Made by a program: the position numbers and the translations under genes
NCBI RefSeq assembly: GCF_051414135.1
Contig: NZ_JBLKOA010000001.1
Span: 806,001-870,000 of the forward strand
DNA length: 64,000 nucleotides
Origin: Halovenus halobia
GTDB lineage: Archaea > Halobacteriota > Halobacteria > Halobacteriales > Haloarculaceae
Direction: 5' to 3'
Notes under the pieces: generated by a model
The model's input: only the letters and a program-made list of their open reading frames with translations
Told to the model about the DNA's origin: nothing
Databases searched by the model: none
Shown: positions 25,864 to 33,881 of the stretch, in pieces
How the letters are laid out: the number at the start of each line of letters is the position of its first letter
How positions within the stretch are numbered: position 1 is the stretch's first letter

Positions 25864-26904
25864 ATGCGCGCAGCACGCTTACACGAGTACACGACGGAGA
25901 TGTCGAACGCGCTGTCAATCGACGAGATAGATGCGCCGCAAGCCACTGCCAGCGACGGCGTTGTCATCGACATCGACGGAGCAGGCTGGTGCCAGACCGA
26001 CAACCACGTCATTGAGGGCCAATGGACCGACTACGTTCCACAAACCTTGCCGATGACACTCGGTCACGAGAACGCCGGAACCGTCGTCGAGACTGGGGAA
26101 GAGCTGAGTCTGGTCGAGGAGGGCGACCAGGTAATCTGTCACCCGGTGCAGACCTGTGGCACCTGCCGGCCCTGCAGACAGGGGGAGACGATGTACTGCG
26201 AGAACGCCGCGTTCAACGGATTGACAACTGACGGCGGCTTTGCTGACCAACTGCTAACCAGCGAGCGCGCGGTGATTCCGCTGCCAGACGGCACTGACCC
26301 AGCCGAAATTGCACCGCACGCCGACGCCGGAATTACGGCCTACCACGCCGCGAAGAAGGCCGTCGACGACCTCAATCCCGGCGACACCGCTGTCGTCATC
26401 GGCGTTGGTGGCCTCGGACACATTGGTCTGCAGTGTCTCGACGCGATGAGCGCGGCCCAGATTGTCGCCCTCGACCTCAAGGAGTCGGCCCGCAATCTGG
26501 CGAGTGACCTCGGCGCCAGTTACACCCTTGACCCAGCGAACGAGGACGTGCCCGCCGAGATTGCAGCCATCACGGACGACCGCGGCGCGGCACAAGTGCT
26601 CGACTTTGTCGGTGCCGACGAGACGACTGCGCTGGCGCCGGACATCACCGCCGCTGGCGGCGACCACCACATCATCGGCTACGGAGGGCACGTCCACGAA
26701 CCCGCGCAAGCGCTGGTCGACGGTGAATTTTCTTTCGTGGGTAACATCGTTGGTCGCCACGCGGAGTTACAGGAGTTGGTCGCACTTGTCGACGACGGCT
26801 ACGTGGACCTACACACAACTCGATACGGACTGGACGAAATCAACGAAGTTGCAGAAAAACTCGAACACGGCGAAATCGACGGTCGCGCCGTGATTACGCC
26901 CTAG
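25864..26904 (+). CDS. Zinc-dependent alcohol dehydrogenase (MDR family)
   Basis: 346 residues. Catalytic zinc ligands C43 (GWCQTDNH) and H68-E69 (LGHENAG); structural zinc site C98, C101, C104, C112; Rossmann motif VIGVGGLGHIGLQ. TTTTATGA lies about 28 bases before the ATG, favouring a leaderless start here. It oxidises alcohols or reduces aldehydes with NAD(P). Its TAG stop is the same CTAG that ends cysE on the other strand. Confidence 0.92.
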   Translation: MRAARLHEYTTEMSNALSIDEIDAPQATASDGVVIDIDGAGWCQTDNHVIEGQWTDYVPQTLPMTLGHENAGTVVETGEELSLVEEGDQVICHPVQTCGTCRPCRQGETMYCENAAFNGLTTDGGFADQLLTSERAVIPLPDGTDPAEIAPHADAGITAYHAAKKAVDDLNPGDTAVVIGVGGLGHIGLQCLDAMSAAQIVALDLKESARNLASDLGASYTLDPANEDVPAEIAAITDDRGAAQVLDFVGADETTALAPDITAAGGDHHIIGYGGHVHEPAQALVDGEFSFVGNIVGRHAELQELVALVDDGYVDLHTTRYGLDEINEVAEKLEHGEIDGRAVITP

Positions 26905-27773
26905 TTCGGCGGCGACTCGATTTCCTTTCGTTCCTGTTTGGGATGTTCGGAGACGTAGACCTTCGTGTGGCTGTCGATATCCTCAGTCACCCAGGAGTTC
27001 GCCCCGATACTCACGTGGTCGCCGATCGAGATAGCGCCGAGGACCTTGCTGCCGGCCCCGATAACCACGTTGCTCCCGATGTCGGGATGACGTTTGTAGC
27101 CCTTTTTGAGTGTGTGCTCGTCGTCTTCTTCCTGCTCGAAGTGCAGGGCTCCGAGCGTCACGTCTTGATAGATGCGAACCCAGTCGCCGATGGTCACTGT
27201 CTCGCCGATAACGACACCAGTTCCGTGGTCGATGAAGAAGTGGCGGCCGATTTCTGCGCCGGGATGGATGTCGATTCCGCTCTCAGTCTTGGCGGCCTCG
27301 GTGAGTTCGCGTGCGTAGACATCGCCGCCGTGCTCGTAGAGTTCGTGCGCAACACGCTGGACCATAATCGCGTGAAATCCGGGATACGCTCTGACAACCT
27401 CGACGTAACTTTTCGCCGCCGGATCTCCTTTGTAGGCAGCTTCGATATCTTCAATCAACCGTTCGCGGACCGCCGGGAGTTCGTCGATGACCGCGGTAAT
27501 CATCTGGCTGGGGTAGTTGACGTACGGACAGAGCCCCCGGTAGAATAGCTGGCCAAGTTCGTCGAGACGCTCCTCTACGGCGGCCTCGTCGCCGAGCAGG
27601 TCCTTCGCGTTCCAGCACCGCGGGAAGAACAGGCGCTTGAGGAGGTCGACCTCCTCGCACTGGTGGCGCCGTTGCGGGAAGTCGGGGCAGTTCCGTGTCG
27701 GGAACTCGTCGCCGTCGGTCTCGTAGGAATCGACGAGTGCAGCGGCGGCGTCGCCAGTGTAGTCGTACTCCAT
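26901..27773 (-). CDS. cysE: Serine O-acetyltransferase (CysE/EpsC type)
   Basis: 290 residues: helical N-terminal domain, then a left-handed beta-helix with IGRHFFIDHGTGVVIGETVTIGD, the acetyl-CoA/serine site motif, and NVVIGAGSKVLGAISIGDHVSIGANSWV. It makes O-acetylserine for cysteine synthesis. An acidic loop (EQEEDDEHTLKKGYKRH) interrupts the beta-helix as in the long EpsC-type enzymes. The 228-bp gap behind its start toward 28002 shows no other gene. Confidence 0.92.
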   Translation of the reverse strand: MEYDYTGDAAAALVDSYETDGDEFPTRNCPDFPQRRHQCEEVDLLKRLFFPRCWNAKDLLGDEAAVEERLDELGQLFYRGLCPYVNYPSQMITAVIDELPAVRERLIEDIEAAYKGDPAAKSYVEVVRAYPGFHAIMVQRVAHELYEHGGDVYARELTEAAKTESGIDIHPGAEIGRHFFIDHGTGVVIGETVTIGDWVRIYQDVTLGALHFEQEEDDEHTLKKGYKRHPDIGSNVVIGAGSKVLGAISIGDHVSIGANSWVTEDIDSHTKVYVSEHPKQERKEIESPPN

Positions 27774-28001
27774 ATTACTCCTTGCTCGGGGAACGATTTA
27801 GGAATTCCGTCAAAGTGGCGGTGGCGGATGGAGATGGAGAGAGAACGCGGCTGTCCGGACAGCCACGATCCGTCCCGCGGCGGCCGAGAGTGGTGCGAGG
27901 CCGAGAGAGCCCTGGTACCGGTCCTGACGTGAAAAGCGTCTGTACCGGCAACCGCACGTTATGAGTGAATGCACATAAATCTCCCGCCACGTTCCGGACT
28001 G

Positions 28002-28814
28002 TTAGCGGGAAGACCGGTCTGCGAGCGCCGGAAACTCTGCCCGACGTCGGTCGACTTCCGATGGTTCGATATCGGCGACGACCAGCTGCTCGTGTTCGCC
28101 GGCACTCGCCACCGGCGTCCCCCACGGGTCGTACACCGCCGACCGGCCGAGCAGCGTTGCGTCCTCGAACTCCCCAATGCCGTTGACGGCACCAACGTAC
28201 AGCAGGTTCTCGACCGCACGCGTTCGCGGGAGCAACTGCCAGTGTTCGACGCGAGGATACGGCCACGCACTCGGGACGAGCACCAGCGTCGCACCGGAAT
28301 CGACCAGCGTTCGGTACAGTTCTGGAAACCGCAGGTCGTAACAGGTCGTCATGCCGATGGTGAAACCGAGGTCATCGACCGTTGTAACCGACTCTCCGGC
28401 CGTGAGCAGGTCCTGCTCGGCAGACTCGTAGCCAAAGAGATGGCGTTTTCGATAGACTCCGCGGCGTGTCCCCGAATCGTCGATGTAGACTGACGTGTTA
28501 GCATAGCCCGCCGAGTCAGGTGTCTCGAATCCACGCTCTGCAGAGGCCGCGAGGTCCTCGACGAACGAGCCCGCGCAGATGGCGATTTCTCGGTCAGCGG
28601 CAAGCTCCTGTAATTCTGTGATAGTCTCGCCGTCGAGTGGTTCGGCTTTCCGTGAGTAACTATCGAACGCGAAGTAGCCCACGTTGAATATCTCCGGGAG
28701 CGTAACGAGGTCACAGTCGCGGTCGGCAGCCTCGCGAATCAGCTCCTGAGCACGAGCCCGATTCTTGGTGGGCTTTGCACCCTCAATCTCGAACTGTGCG
28801 AGTGCGAGTTTCAC
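28002..28814 (-). CDS. Carbon-nitrogen hydrolase (nitrilase superfamily)
   Basis: 270 residues from a GTG at 28814 (VKLALAQFEIEGAKP), where the family fold begins. The Glu-Lys-Cys triad is E41 (LPEIFNVGYF), K123 (YRKRHLFGYE) and C158 (TTCYDLRFPEL), matching the Nit/omega-amidase branch. A further GTG at 28883 would extend it across the divergent neighbour. The start is only six bases from that gene's start. Confidence 0.88.
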   Translation of the reverse strand: MKLALAQFEIEGAKPTKNRARAQELIREAADRDCDLVTLPEIFNVGYFAFDSYSRKAEPLDGETITELQELAADREIAICAGSFVEDLAASAERGFETPDSAGYANTSVYIDDSGTRRGVYRKRHLFGYESAEQDLLTAGESVTTVDDLGFTIGMTTCYDLRFPELYRTLVDSGATLVLVPSAWPYPRVEHWQLLPRTRAVENLLYVGAVNGIGEFEDATLLGRSAVYDPWGTPVASAGEHEQLVVADIEPSEVDRRRAEFPALADRSSR

Positions 28815-28820
28815 AGCCCG

Positions 28821-29297
28821 ATGCTTGCGGCCCAGCGTAATGAATCCGCGGTCGCGTCCGAAGCACTCTCCTACCAGTCGCACTGGTATTGGGGTGTGCC
28901 CTCAGCTCGTGCGACCCTGTTGGCCGACCACCAACAGACAATCGAGGCGGTAGTTGACGCAGCGCGTGCTATCGCGAACGCTCACGGCCCGTTCACCGAG
29001 CCGCACTTCCTCCGTCGAGTCGTCACTGAACAGCTACAGAGCCACGAGTTACTGGAGCCACTGCTCGCGATGCTCACCACCGCCGCCGAGGCAGTAGGCG
29101 AGACGGTGCAGGGAGCGCCACTCCCAGCGCCACCGTATCTCAGCGTGACGAGTCGTGGCCCAGTCTGCCGGGGGACGCTGTCCGATGGTCGCCGAGTCGT
29201 TATCGAACTCGTCACGTTTGCCGTCGAGAGACAGCCCCGGCGGTACGTGTTTTGCGACCCCGACCCGGTGACTTGTCTCAGCGTCGAGTTCCGGTGA
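28821..29297 (+). CDS. Hypothetical protein divergent from nitrilase
   Basis: 158 residues. Helical middle (IEAVVDAARAIANAHGPFTEPHF, LLEPLLAMLTTAAEAVGE) and a beta-rich end (VCRGTLSDGRRVVIELVTF). No family recognised. The true start may be later, for instance the GTG at 28896, because 28821 leaves almost no promoter space before the divergent nitrilase. Confidence 0.65.
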   Translation: MLAAQRNESAVASEALSYQSHWYWGVPSARATLLADHQQTIEAVVDAARAIANAHGPFTEPHFLRRVVTEQLQSHELLEPLLAMLTTAAEAVGETVQGAPLPAPPYLSVTSRGPVCRGTLSDGRRVVIELVTFAVERQPRRYVFCDPDPVTCLSVEFR

Positions 29298-29345
29298 CAG
29301 GGGTGAACCGTCAGGAACTTCAGCTAAACGGCCAGATACAGGAGT

Positions 29346-30260
29346 GTGTCACGAGTCCGGGACCCAGCACTGTTCTTTACGCTTGCCCTCTTCTGGGGGC
29401 TGTCGTTCCCGGTCATCACCGTTGGGCTCGAACACATCCCGCCGCTGCTGTTCGCGGCGTTGCGGTACGACGTCGCGGCAGTGCTGTTGTTGGGGTACGC
29501 TGTCCTGCAGACCGATAGCTGGCGACCGACCGGTCGTAACAACTACATCGCAATCGTCGGCGGTGGACTCTTTCTCGTCGCCGGCAACGGCTTCCTGTTC
29601 ATCGGCCAGCAGACAGTCCCAAGCGGTGTCGCTGCCATCCTGCAGGCGCTGGTTCCGATTGCCACCGCGCTCTGGGCGCTGCTGTTGCTCGGTGAGCGAC
29701 TCTCAGTGCCGGGTGCCGTTGGCGTCGCTATCGGGTTCGTTGGTATCTCGCTGGTTGTTCAGCCCGACCCGTCGAATCTGCTTGGTGACGAAACACTCGG
29801 ACGACTTCTCATCGTTGGACAGGTAGTCAGCGTCGCACTCGGTGGCGTGATTGTGCAGCGAGCACAGCCGGATATCGACCGCGTCCCGCTGACTGGCTGG
29901 TCGATGTTGCTGGGTGCCGTTGTCCTCCACGTCGCCAGTCTAGGCATCGGAGAGCTCCCCGGCGCACAGGCGGTTGTGCCAACTGCCATCGCTGCCGTCC
30001 TCTATCTCGGCGTCTTCTCGACTGCCATCGCCTTCTACATCTACTTCTCCATCATCGAGATTCACGGTGCATTTGAAGTCTCACTGGTGACCTATCTGGT
30101 CCCGATTGTCGCGACGCTGGTCGGCGTGTTCGTCCTCGAAGAGACGATTAGCCTGCTCACGTTCGTCGGATTTGGACTCGTTGCGGTCGGGTTCGTCTTC
30201 CTCAAGCGAGACGCGTTGGCTGACGCGCTGGAGGAAGCACCGGTTGCGGTCGGTCCCTGA
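29346..30260 (+). CDS. EamA/DMT family transporter
   Basis: 304 residues, ten hydrophobic segments in two EamA repeats (residues ~8-140 and ~150-285). Markers are LALFWGLSFPVITVGL, LQALVPIATALWALLLLGE and VTYLVPIVATLVGVFVLEE. GTG start. Likely exports an amino acid or other metabolite; substrate unknown. Confidence 0.88.
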   Translation: MSRVRDPALFFTLALFWGLSFPVITVGLEHIPPLLFAALRYDVAAVLLLGYAVLQTDSWRPTGRNNYIAIVGGGLFLVAGNGFLFIGQQTVPSGVAAILQALVPIATALWALLLLGERLSVPGAVGVAIGFVGISLVVQPDPSNLLGDETLGRLLIVGQVVSVALGGVIVQRAQPDIDRVPLTGWSMLLGAVVLHVASLGIGELPGAQAVVPTAIAAVLYLGVFSTAIAFYIYFSIIEIHGAFEVSLVTYLVPIVATLVGVFVLEETISLLTFVGFGLVAVGFVFLKRDALADALEEAPVAVGP

Positions 30261-30300
30261 AGTCACACAACCTTTCACGCGTGGGACCGAATCCAGTTGT

Positions 30301-30717
30301 ATGGGATATAGCTGTCCGGTCTGCTCGGACCCACAGGCCGACGGGGTACATCTCGCCAATCATCTCGCAATCACCGCCTTGACCCGTGGAGGCGACCACG
30401 AAGAGTTCCTTGAGGAGTCTGTTCCCGGCTGGCAGGAACTGAGCGAGGAAGAACTTGCCGCGGAGCTAATTGAAGACGCAACTGAAGCCGACTATCCGCA
30501 GGTGTTCGAGGATACGACGACCGACCACGAGCACAGTCAGGACCACGACCACCAGCGTAGCGGCGCGGATTCGATTCCGTTCGAGACCGATATGCCGGAC
30601 GAGGACGAGGAGACGGCAGACGTACTGGAAGAGGCAATGGAGCTGACCCAACAGCGTCACCAGAACGCGGGGGGCGAGGAGGGGAACGACGAGACTGACG
30701 AACCCGAAACCGAATAG
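30301..30717 (+). CDS. DUF5810 family protein
   Basis: 138 residues beginning MGYSCPVCSDPQADGVHLANH; C5 and C8 with nearby His may form a zinc knuckle. The rest is acidic and low in complexity. It heads a three-gene cluster with DUF5809 and a Nudix hydrolase. Family name from recall; function unknown. Confidence 0.75.
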   Translation: MGYSCPVCSDPQADGVHLANHLAITALTRGGDHEEFLEESVPGWQELSEEELAAELIEDATEADYPQVFEDTTTDHEHSQDHDHQRSGADSIPFETDMPDEDEETADVLEEAMELTQQRHQNAGGEEGNDETDEPETE

Positions 30718-30740
30718 TGGCGGCCGGTCGAAACCAGCGT

Positions 30741-31160
30741 ATGGACACCGAGGGAACACTCAGACCCGAGACGGCCGCAGACGCTCAGGCCGAGTACGCC
30801 GCGCTCGAATCGACAGCGTCTGAGGTAGTTCGGGCAGTCACGAAGGCGATGGCGTTTGACGGCGACGAGTACGACGAACGTGTGACCGACGATGTTTTCG
30901 AAACCGCACAGGACGCTCTCTTTGCGTCACAATTGGCAGTCAGCGTCGGCACACGCGAGGAGTTCGAGCAGTGGCGTGAGGAGACAGGCTACGACGTGAC
31001 CAAAGTCGGGAGTGACAACGTCGAGAACGTTGCGTGGCACGGCGCACCGGCCGCCGACGGCGCTGTCGCTGCGACCTTTCAGAACGAACCCGAGGCGGCC
31101 GTCCAGACCCTGCGACGACAGGCGTTCGGACAGCTTTACCGGGAGATAGTGAAACAATGA
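30741..31160 (+). CDS. DUF5809 family protein
   Basis: 139 residues, helical and acidic (MDTEGTLRPETAADAQAEYAAL). It follows DUF5810 by 23 bases and its stop codon overlaps the Nudix start as ATGA. The pairing with DUF5810 is a known haloarchaeal arrangement as I recall it. No function known. Confidence 0.75.
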   Translation: MDTEGTLRPETAADAQAEYAALESTASEVVRAVTKAMAFDGDEYDERVTDDVFETAQDALFASQLAVSVGTREEFEQWREETGYDVTKVGSDNVENVAWHGAPAADGAVAATFQNEPEAAVQTLRRQAFGQLYREIVKQ

Positions 31161-31702
31161 CTGGACCGTACGAAGACCACGACTGGCCCGTTATCGAATC
31201 GAACACCGAGTACGAGACGGGCTGGTACGACGGGGGCTACGACCTCGTCGAACAGCCAGACGGCACGACCAAGCAGTACTACTGGGCCGCGCTGGACCCG
31301 GCCGTTGTCATCGTCGCCAAGAGTGGCGACGAACTGGTCATGGTCGAACAGTATCGGCCAGCAATTGGCGAGCACTGTCTCGAACTACCCGCCGGTATCG
31401 TCGAGGACGGCGAGTCGTTCACGACTGCAGGGGCACGCGAACTGCGGGAGGAGACTGGCTTCGACCCCTCGGGTATCTCGCTGGTCGAGGATTTCTGGTG
31501 TGCAACAGGTGTGCTCAGACACCGTCGTGGCATCGTCTTCGCCGAAGGACTGGAACCGGTCGAAGTCAACCACGACTCGAACGAGTTTCTCTCGACGACA
31601 ACGGTTCCAATCGACGAGGCGCTGGCCCGAGCACGGGAGGCCCCAGCAAACGACGCGACCATCGAGGGCATCCTGCTCGCACAGGCCGACGGTCTGCTCT
31701 GA
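31157..31702 (+). CDS. Nudix hydrolase (ADP-ribose pyrophosphatase-like)
   Basis: 181 residues. The Nudix box is complete: G80-x5-E86-x7-R94-E95-L-R-E98-E99-T-G101. The preceding VMVEQYRPAIGEHCLELPAG is typical of ADP-ribose pyrophosphatases. Translationally coupled to DUF5809 through ATGA. Confidence 0.9.
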   Translation: MTGPYEDHDWPVIESNTEYETGWYDGGYDLVEQPDGTTKQYYWAALDPAVVIVAKSGDELVMVEQYRPAIGEHCLELPAGIVEDGESFTTAGARELREETGFDPSGISLVEDFWCATGVLRHRRGIVFAEGLEPVEVNHDSNEFLSTTTVPIDEALARAREAPANDATIEGILLAQADGLL

Positions 31703-31754
31703 GTGGGTTTCAACAATCGTCAGGCGTATATTTTGGACTGCCCGATAGAGGGTC

Positions 31755-32105
31755 ATGGACGGCGAAATCTCTGGCCCAGAGCTGCAGACTGCACTCGACA
31801 GCGACGAGAAGCCGCTGATTGTCGACATCCGGAACGCACGACAGTTCGAGCGCTCACACATCCCCAGCAGCGTTAATATTCCACTCGCAGAGTTACCACA
31901 ACGAGTAGAGACACTCCGAGACGCTGACCACGTTGTAACAGTTTGCCCCCACGGACAGGCGAGTGTCAAGGCTGCTCGCCTGATTACCTCCTTCGAGGGA
32001 TTCAATGGAACAGTCGAGAGCCTGAGCTGTGGGATCACGGGCTGGGAGGGAGCAACCGAAGGCGACGAAATGGACGCTGAAGAGTCTGCTGACGCGCCGT
32101 TTTAG
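31755..32105 (+). CDS. Rhodanese-domain protein
   Basis: 116 residues, one rhodanese domain: LIVDIRNARQFERSHIPSSVNIPL and active-site C64 in VCPHGQAS. It can carry persulfide sulfur. TATATTTT lies about 25 bases upstream. The C-terminal tail is acidic. Partner unknown. Confidence 0.9.
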   Translation: MDGEISGPELQTALDSDEKPLIVDIRNARQFERSHIPSSVNIPLAELPQRVETLRDADHVVTVCPHGQASVKAARLITSFEGFNGTVESLSCGITGWEGATEGDEMDAEESADAPF

Positions 32106-32199
32106 TTGTGAGAGTTGGTGGCTCGGGAAAAGCTCTCATCACAAGGGGCTGAGCGGGGGTAACGTCTCGTCATCGCCACCATCGGTAGGGAGGTACCCC

Positions 32200-32408
32200 G
32201 CCCTGAAAAACCCAGTTATGCTCGTCGATGCGGTCCAGAGTGGCTACGGACGGACCGGCGGGATGTTCACCGGAAGCACTTCGACGTGGTGCCAGATATT
32301 ATGTCGCAGGCAAAAGGAATTGCAAACGGAATGGCACTCGGCGCATTCAACGCCTCGTCAGGGGTTGAAGACGCCCTCTACGACGCGCTGACGGAGGTGC
32401 AGGCGTGA
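32200..32408 (+). pseudogene. Remnant of a class III (PLP) aminotransferase
   Basis: The first frame reads LVDAVQSGYGRTGGMFTG (the D-E-V-Q-x-G-x-G-R-TG motif of class III aminotransferases); it then shifts near 32270-32277 to FDVVPDIMSQAKGIANGMALGAF, the continuation just before the PLP lysine. What follows (GVEDALYDALTEVQA, stop at 32408) looks like the C-terminal helix, so the middle including most of the C-terminal half is missing. No N-terminal part is seen upstream to 32106. It lies next to an SSADH-like gene, suggesting a lost GABA or beta-alanine transaminase. Confidence 0.75.
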
Positions 32409-32438
32409 CCTACGAACACCACGGAGAAAGTTCGCAGA

Positions 32439-33806
32439 ATGACATTTGAAACGACAGACCCAGCAACCGGCTCGCGTATCGCTACCTACGAACCAGACGA
32501 CAGCACAGAGGTTGAGGACGCTCTTGCGGACGCTACTGCGACCTTCGAGTCCTGGCAGGACCAACCAATCGAAGCCAGGCAGGAACTGGCAGCAGAGCTT
32601 GGTGAGATTCTGCGTGCGCGTACGGACAAGTACGCGAATCTGATGGCCGAGGAGATGGGCAAGCCTGTCGACCAGGGTGTCGGAGAGGTCGAAAAGTGCG
32701 CCTGGCTGTGTGACCATTACGCCGAGCGCGCGGCCGAGTACCTCCAGAATGAACGGATCGGAACAGAACCAGACGCCGAGACCTACGTCGCTTACGAGCC
32801 ACTCGGGCCAGTGCTCGCCGTCATGCCCTGGAACTACCCCTTCTGGCAGGTCCTTCGGTTTGCTGTTCCTACGCTGACCGCCGGCAACACTGCGGTGTTG
32901 AAACACTCGCCGACGGTGTTTGGCTGTGCCGACGCCCTCGAAGAACTCTTTATCGAGGCTGGCTACCCAGCGGGCACTTTCCACTCACTGCAAGTGGAGG
33001 CTGAGCGTGTCGAGGACATCATCGCCGACGACCGAATCCGTGCTGTGACACTGACTGGCAGCACTCGTGCGGGGCGGGCAGTCGCCGAGACAGCCGGCCA
33101 CCACATCAAAAAGACAGTGCTCGAACTCGGCGGCAGCGACCCATTTGTCGTACTCGACGACGCCAACCTCGACGCTGCAGTCGAGACGGCTGTCACCGCT
33201 CGAACCCAGAACAGTGGGCAATCCTGCATCGCAGCGAAGCGGCTGTTCGTTCACACAGACGTCTACGACGAGTTTCTCGACCGGTTTGTCGAGCAACTGT
33301 CGGGACTGACCGTCGGTGACCCGACTGACCCAGAGACCGACGTCGGGCCACAGGCTCGGGAAGACCTGCAACAGGGTCTCCACGAGCAGGTCCAGGCCAG
33401 TGTCGAGGCCGGTGCGACACTCGTTTGTGGCGGCCAACCACTCGACAGCGAGGGCTTTTACTACCCACCGACAGTGCTAACCGACGTTCCTGAATCCTGT
33501 CCAGCCCGGTCTGAGGAACTGTTCGGACCGGTCGCGACAGTGGTCGAGATTGAGGATGCGTCCGAAGCAGTTGCCCTCGCCAACGACACTGACTACGGAC
33601 TGAGCGCGTCAGTGTGGACTGAGGACCGCGAGCGCGGGAAAACTGTTGCAGAACAGATCGATTCCGGGGCGGCCTTCGTCAACGAGATGTCGAAATCTGA
33701 CCCCCGACTGCCGTTCGGTGGCGTCAAAGACTCCGGGTACGGTGCAGAGCTATCCCACCACGGCATCAAGGAGTTCACCAACGCGAAAACGTACTGGATA
33801 CAGTAG
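32439..33806 (+). CDS. Aldehyde dehydrogenase, succinate-semialdehyde dehydrogenase-like
   Basis: 455 residues. Catalytic C263 in NSGQSCIAAKR and E229 in LELGGSDPFVV; NAD site MPWNYPFWQVLRFAVP and TGSTRAGRAV. The short form without an N-terminal extension and the closing FGGVKDSGYGAELSHHGIKEF resemble GabD-type SSADH. The adjacent aminotransferase remnant supports an original four- or three-carbon amino acid pathway. Confidence 0.9.
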   Translation: MTFETTDPATGSRIATYEPDDSTEVEDALADATATFESWQDQPIEARQELAAELGEILRARTDKYANLMAEEMGKPVDQGVGEVEKCAWLCDHYAERAAEYLQNERIGTEPDAETYVAYEPLGPVLAVMPWNYPFWQVLRFAVPTLTAGNTAVLKHSPTVFGCADALEELFIEAGYPAGTFHSLQVEAERVEDIIADDRIRAVTLTGSTRAGRAVAETAGHHIKKTVLELGGSDPFVVLDDANLDAAVETAVTARTQNSGQSCIAAKRLFVHTDVYDEFLDRFVEQLSGLTVGDPTDPETDVGPQAREDLQQGLHEQVQASVEAGATLVCGGQPLDSEGFYYPPTVLTDVPESCPARSEELFGPVATVVEIEDASEAVALANDTDYGLSASVWTEDRERGKTVAEQIDSGAAFVNEMSKSDPRLPFGGVKDSGYGAELSHHGIKEFTNAKTYWIQ

Positions 33807-33881
33807 CTACTGCTGGTCTTATTGGGCTGACGGCTACCGAACAACGCAAGGATTTTTATCTACGTACACAATCCACAAGGT

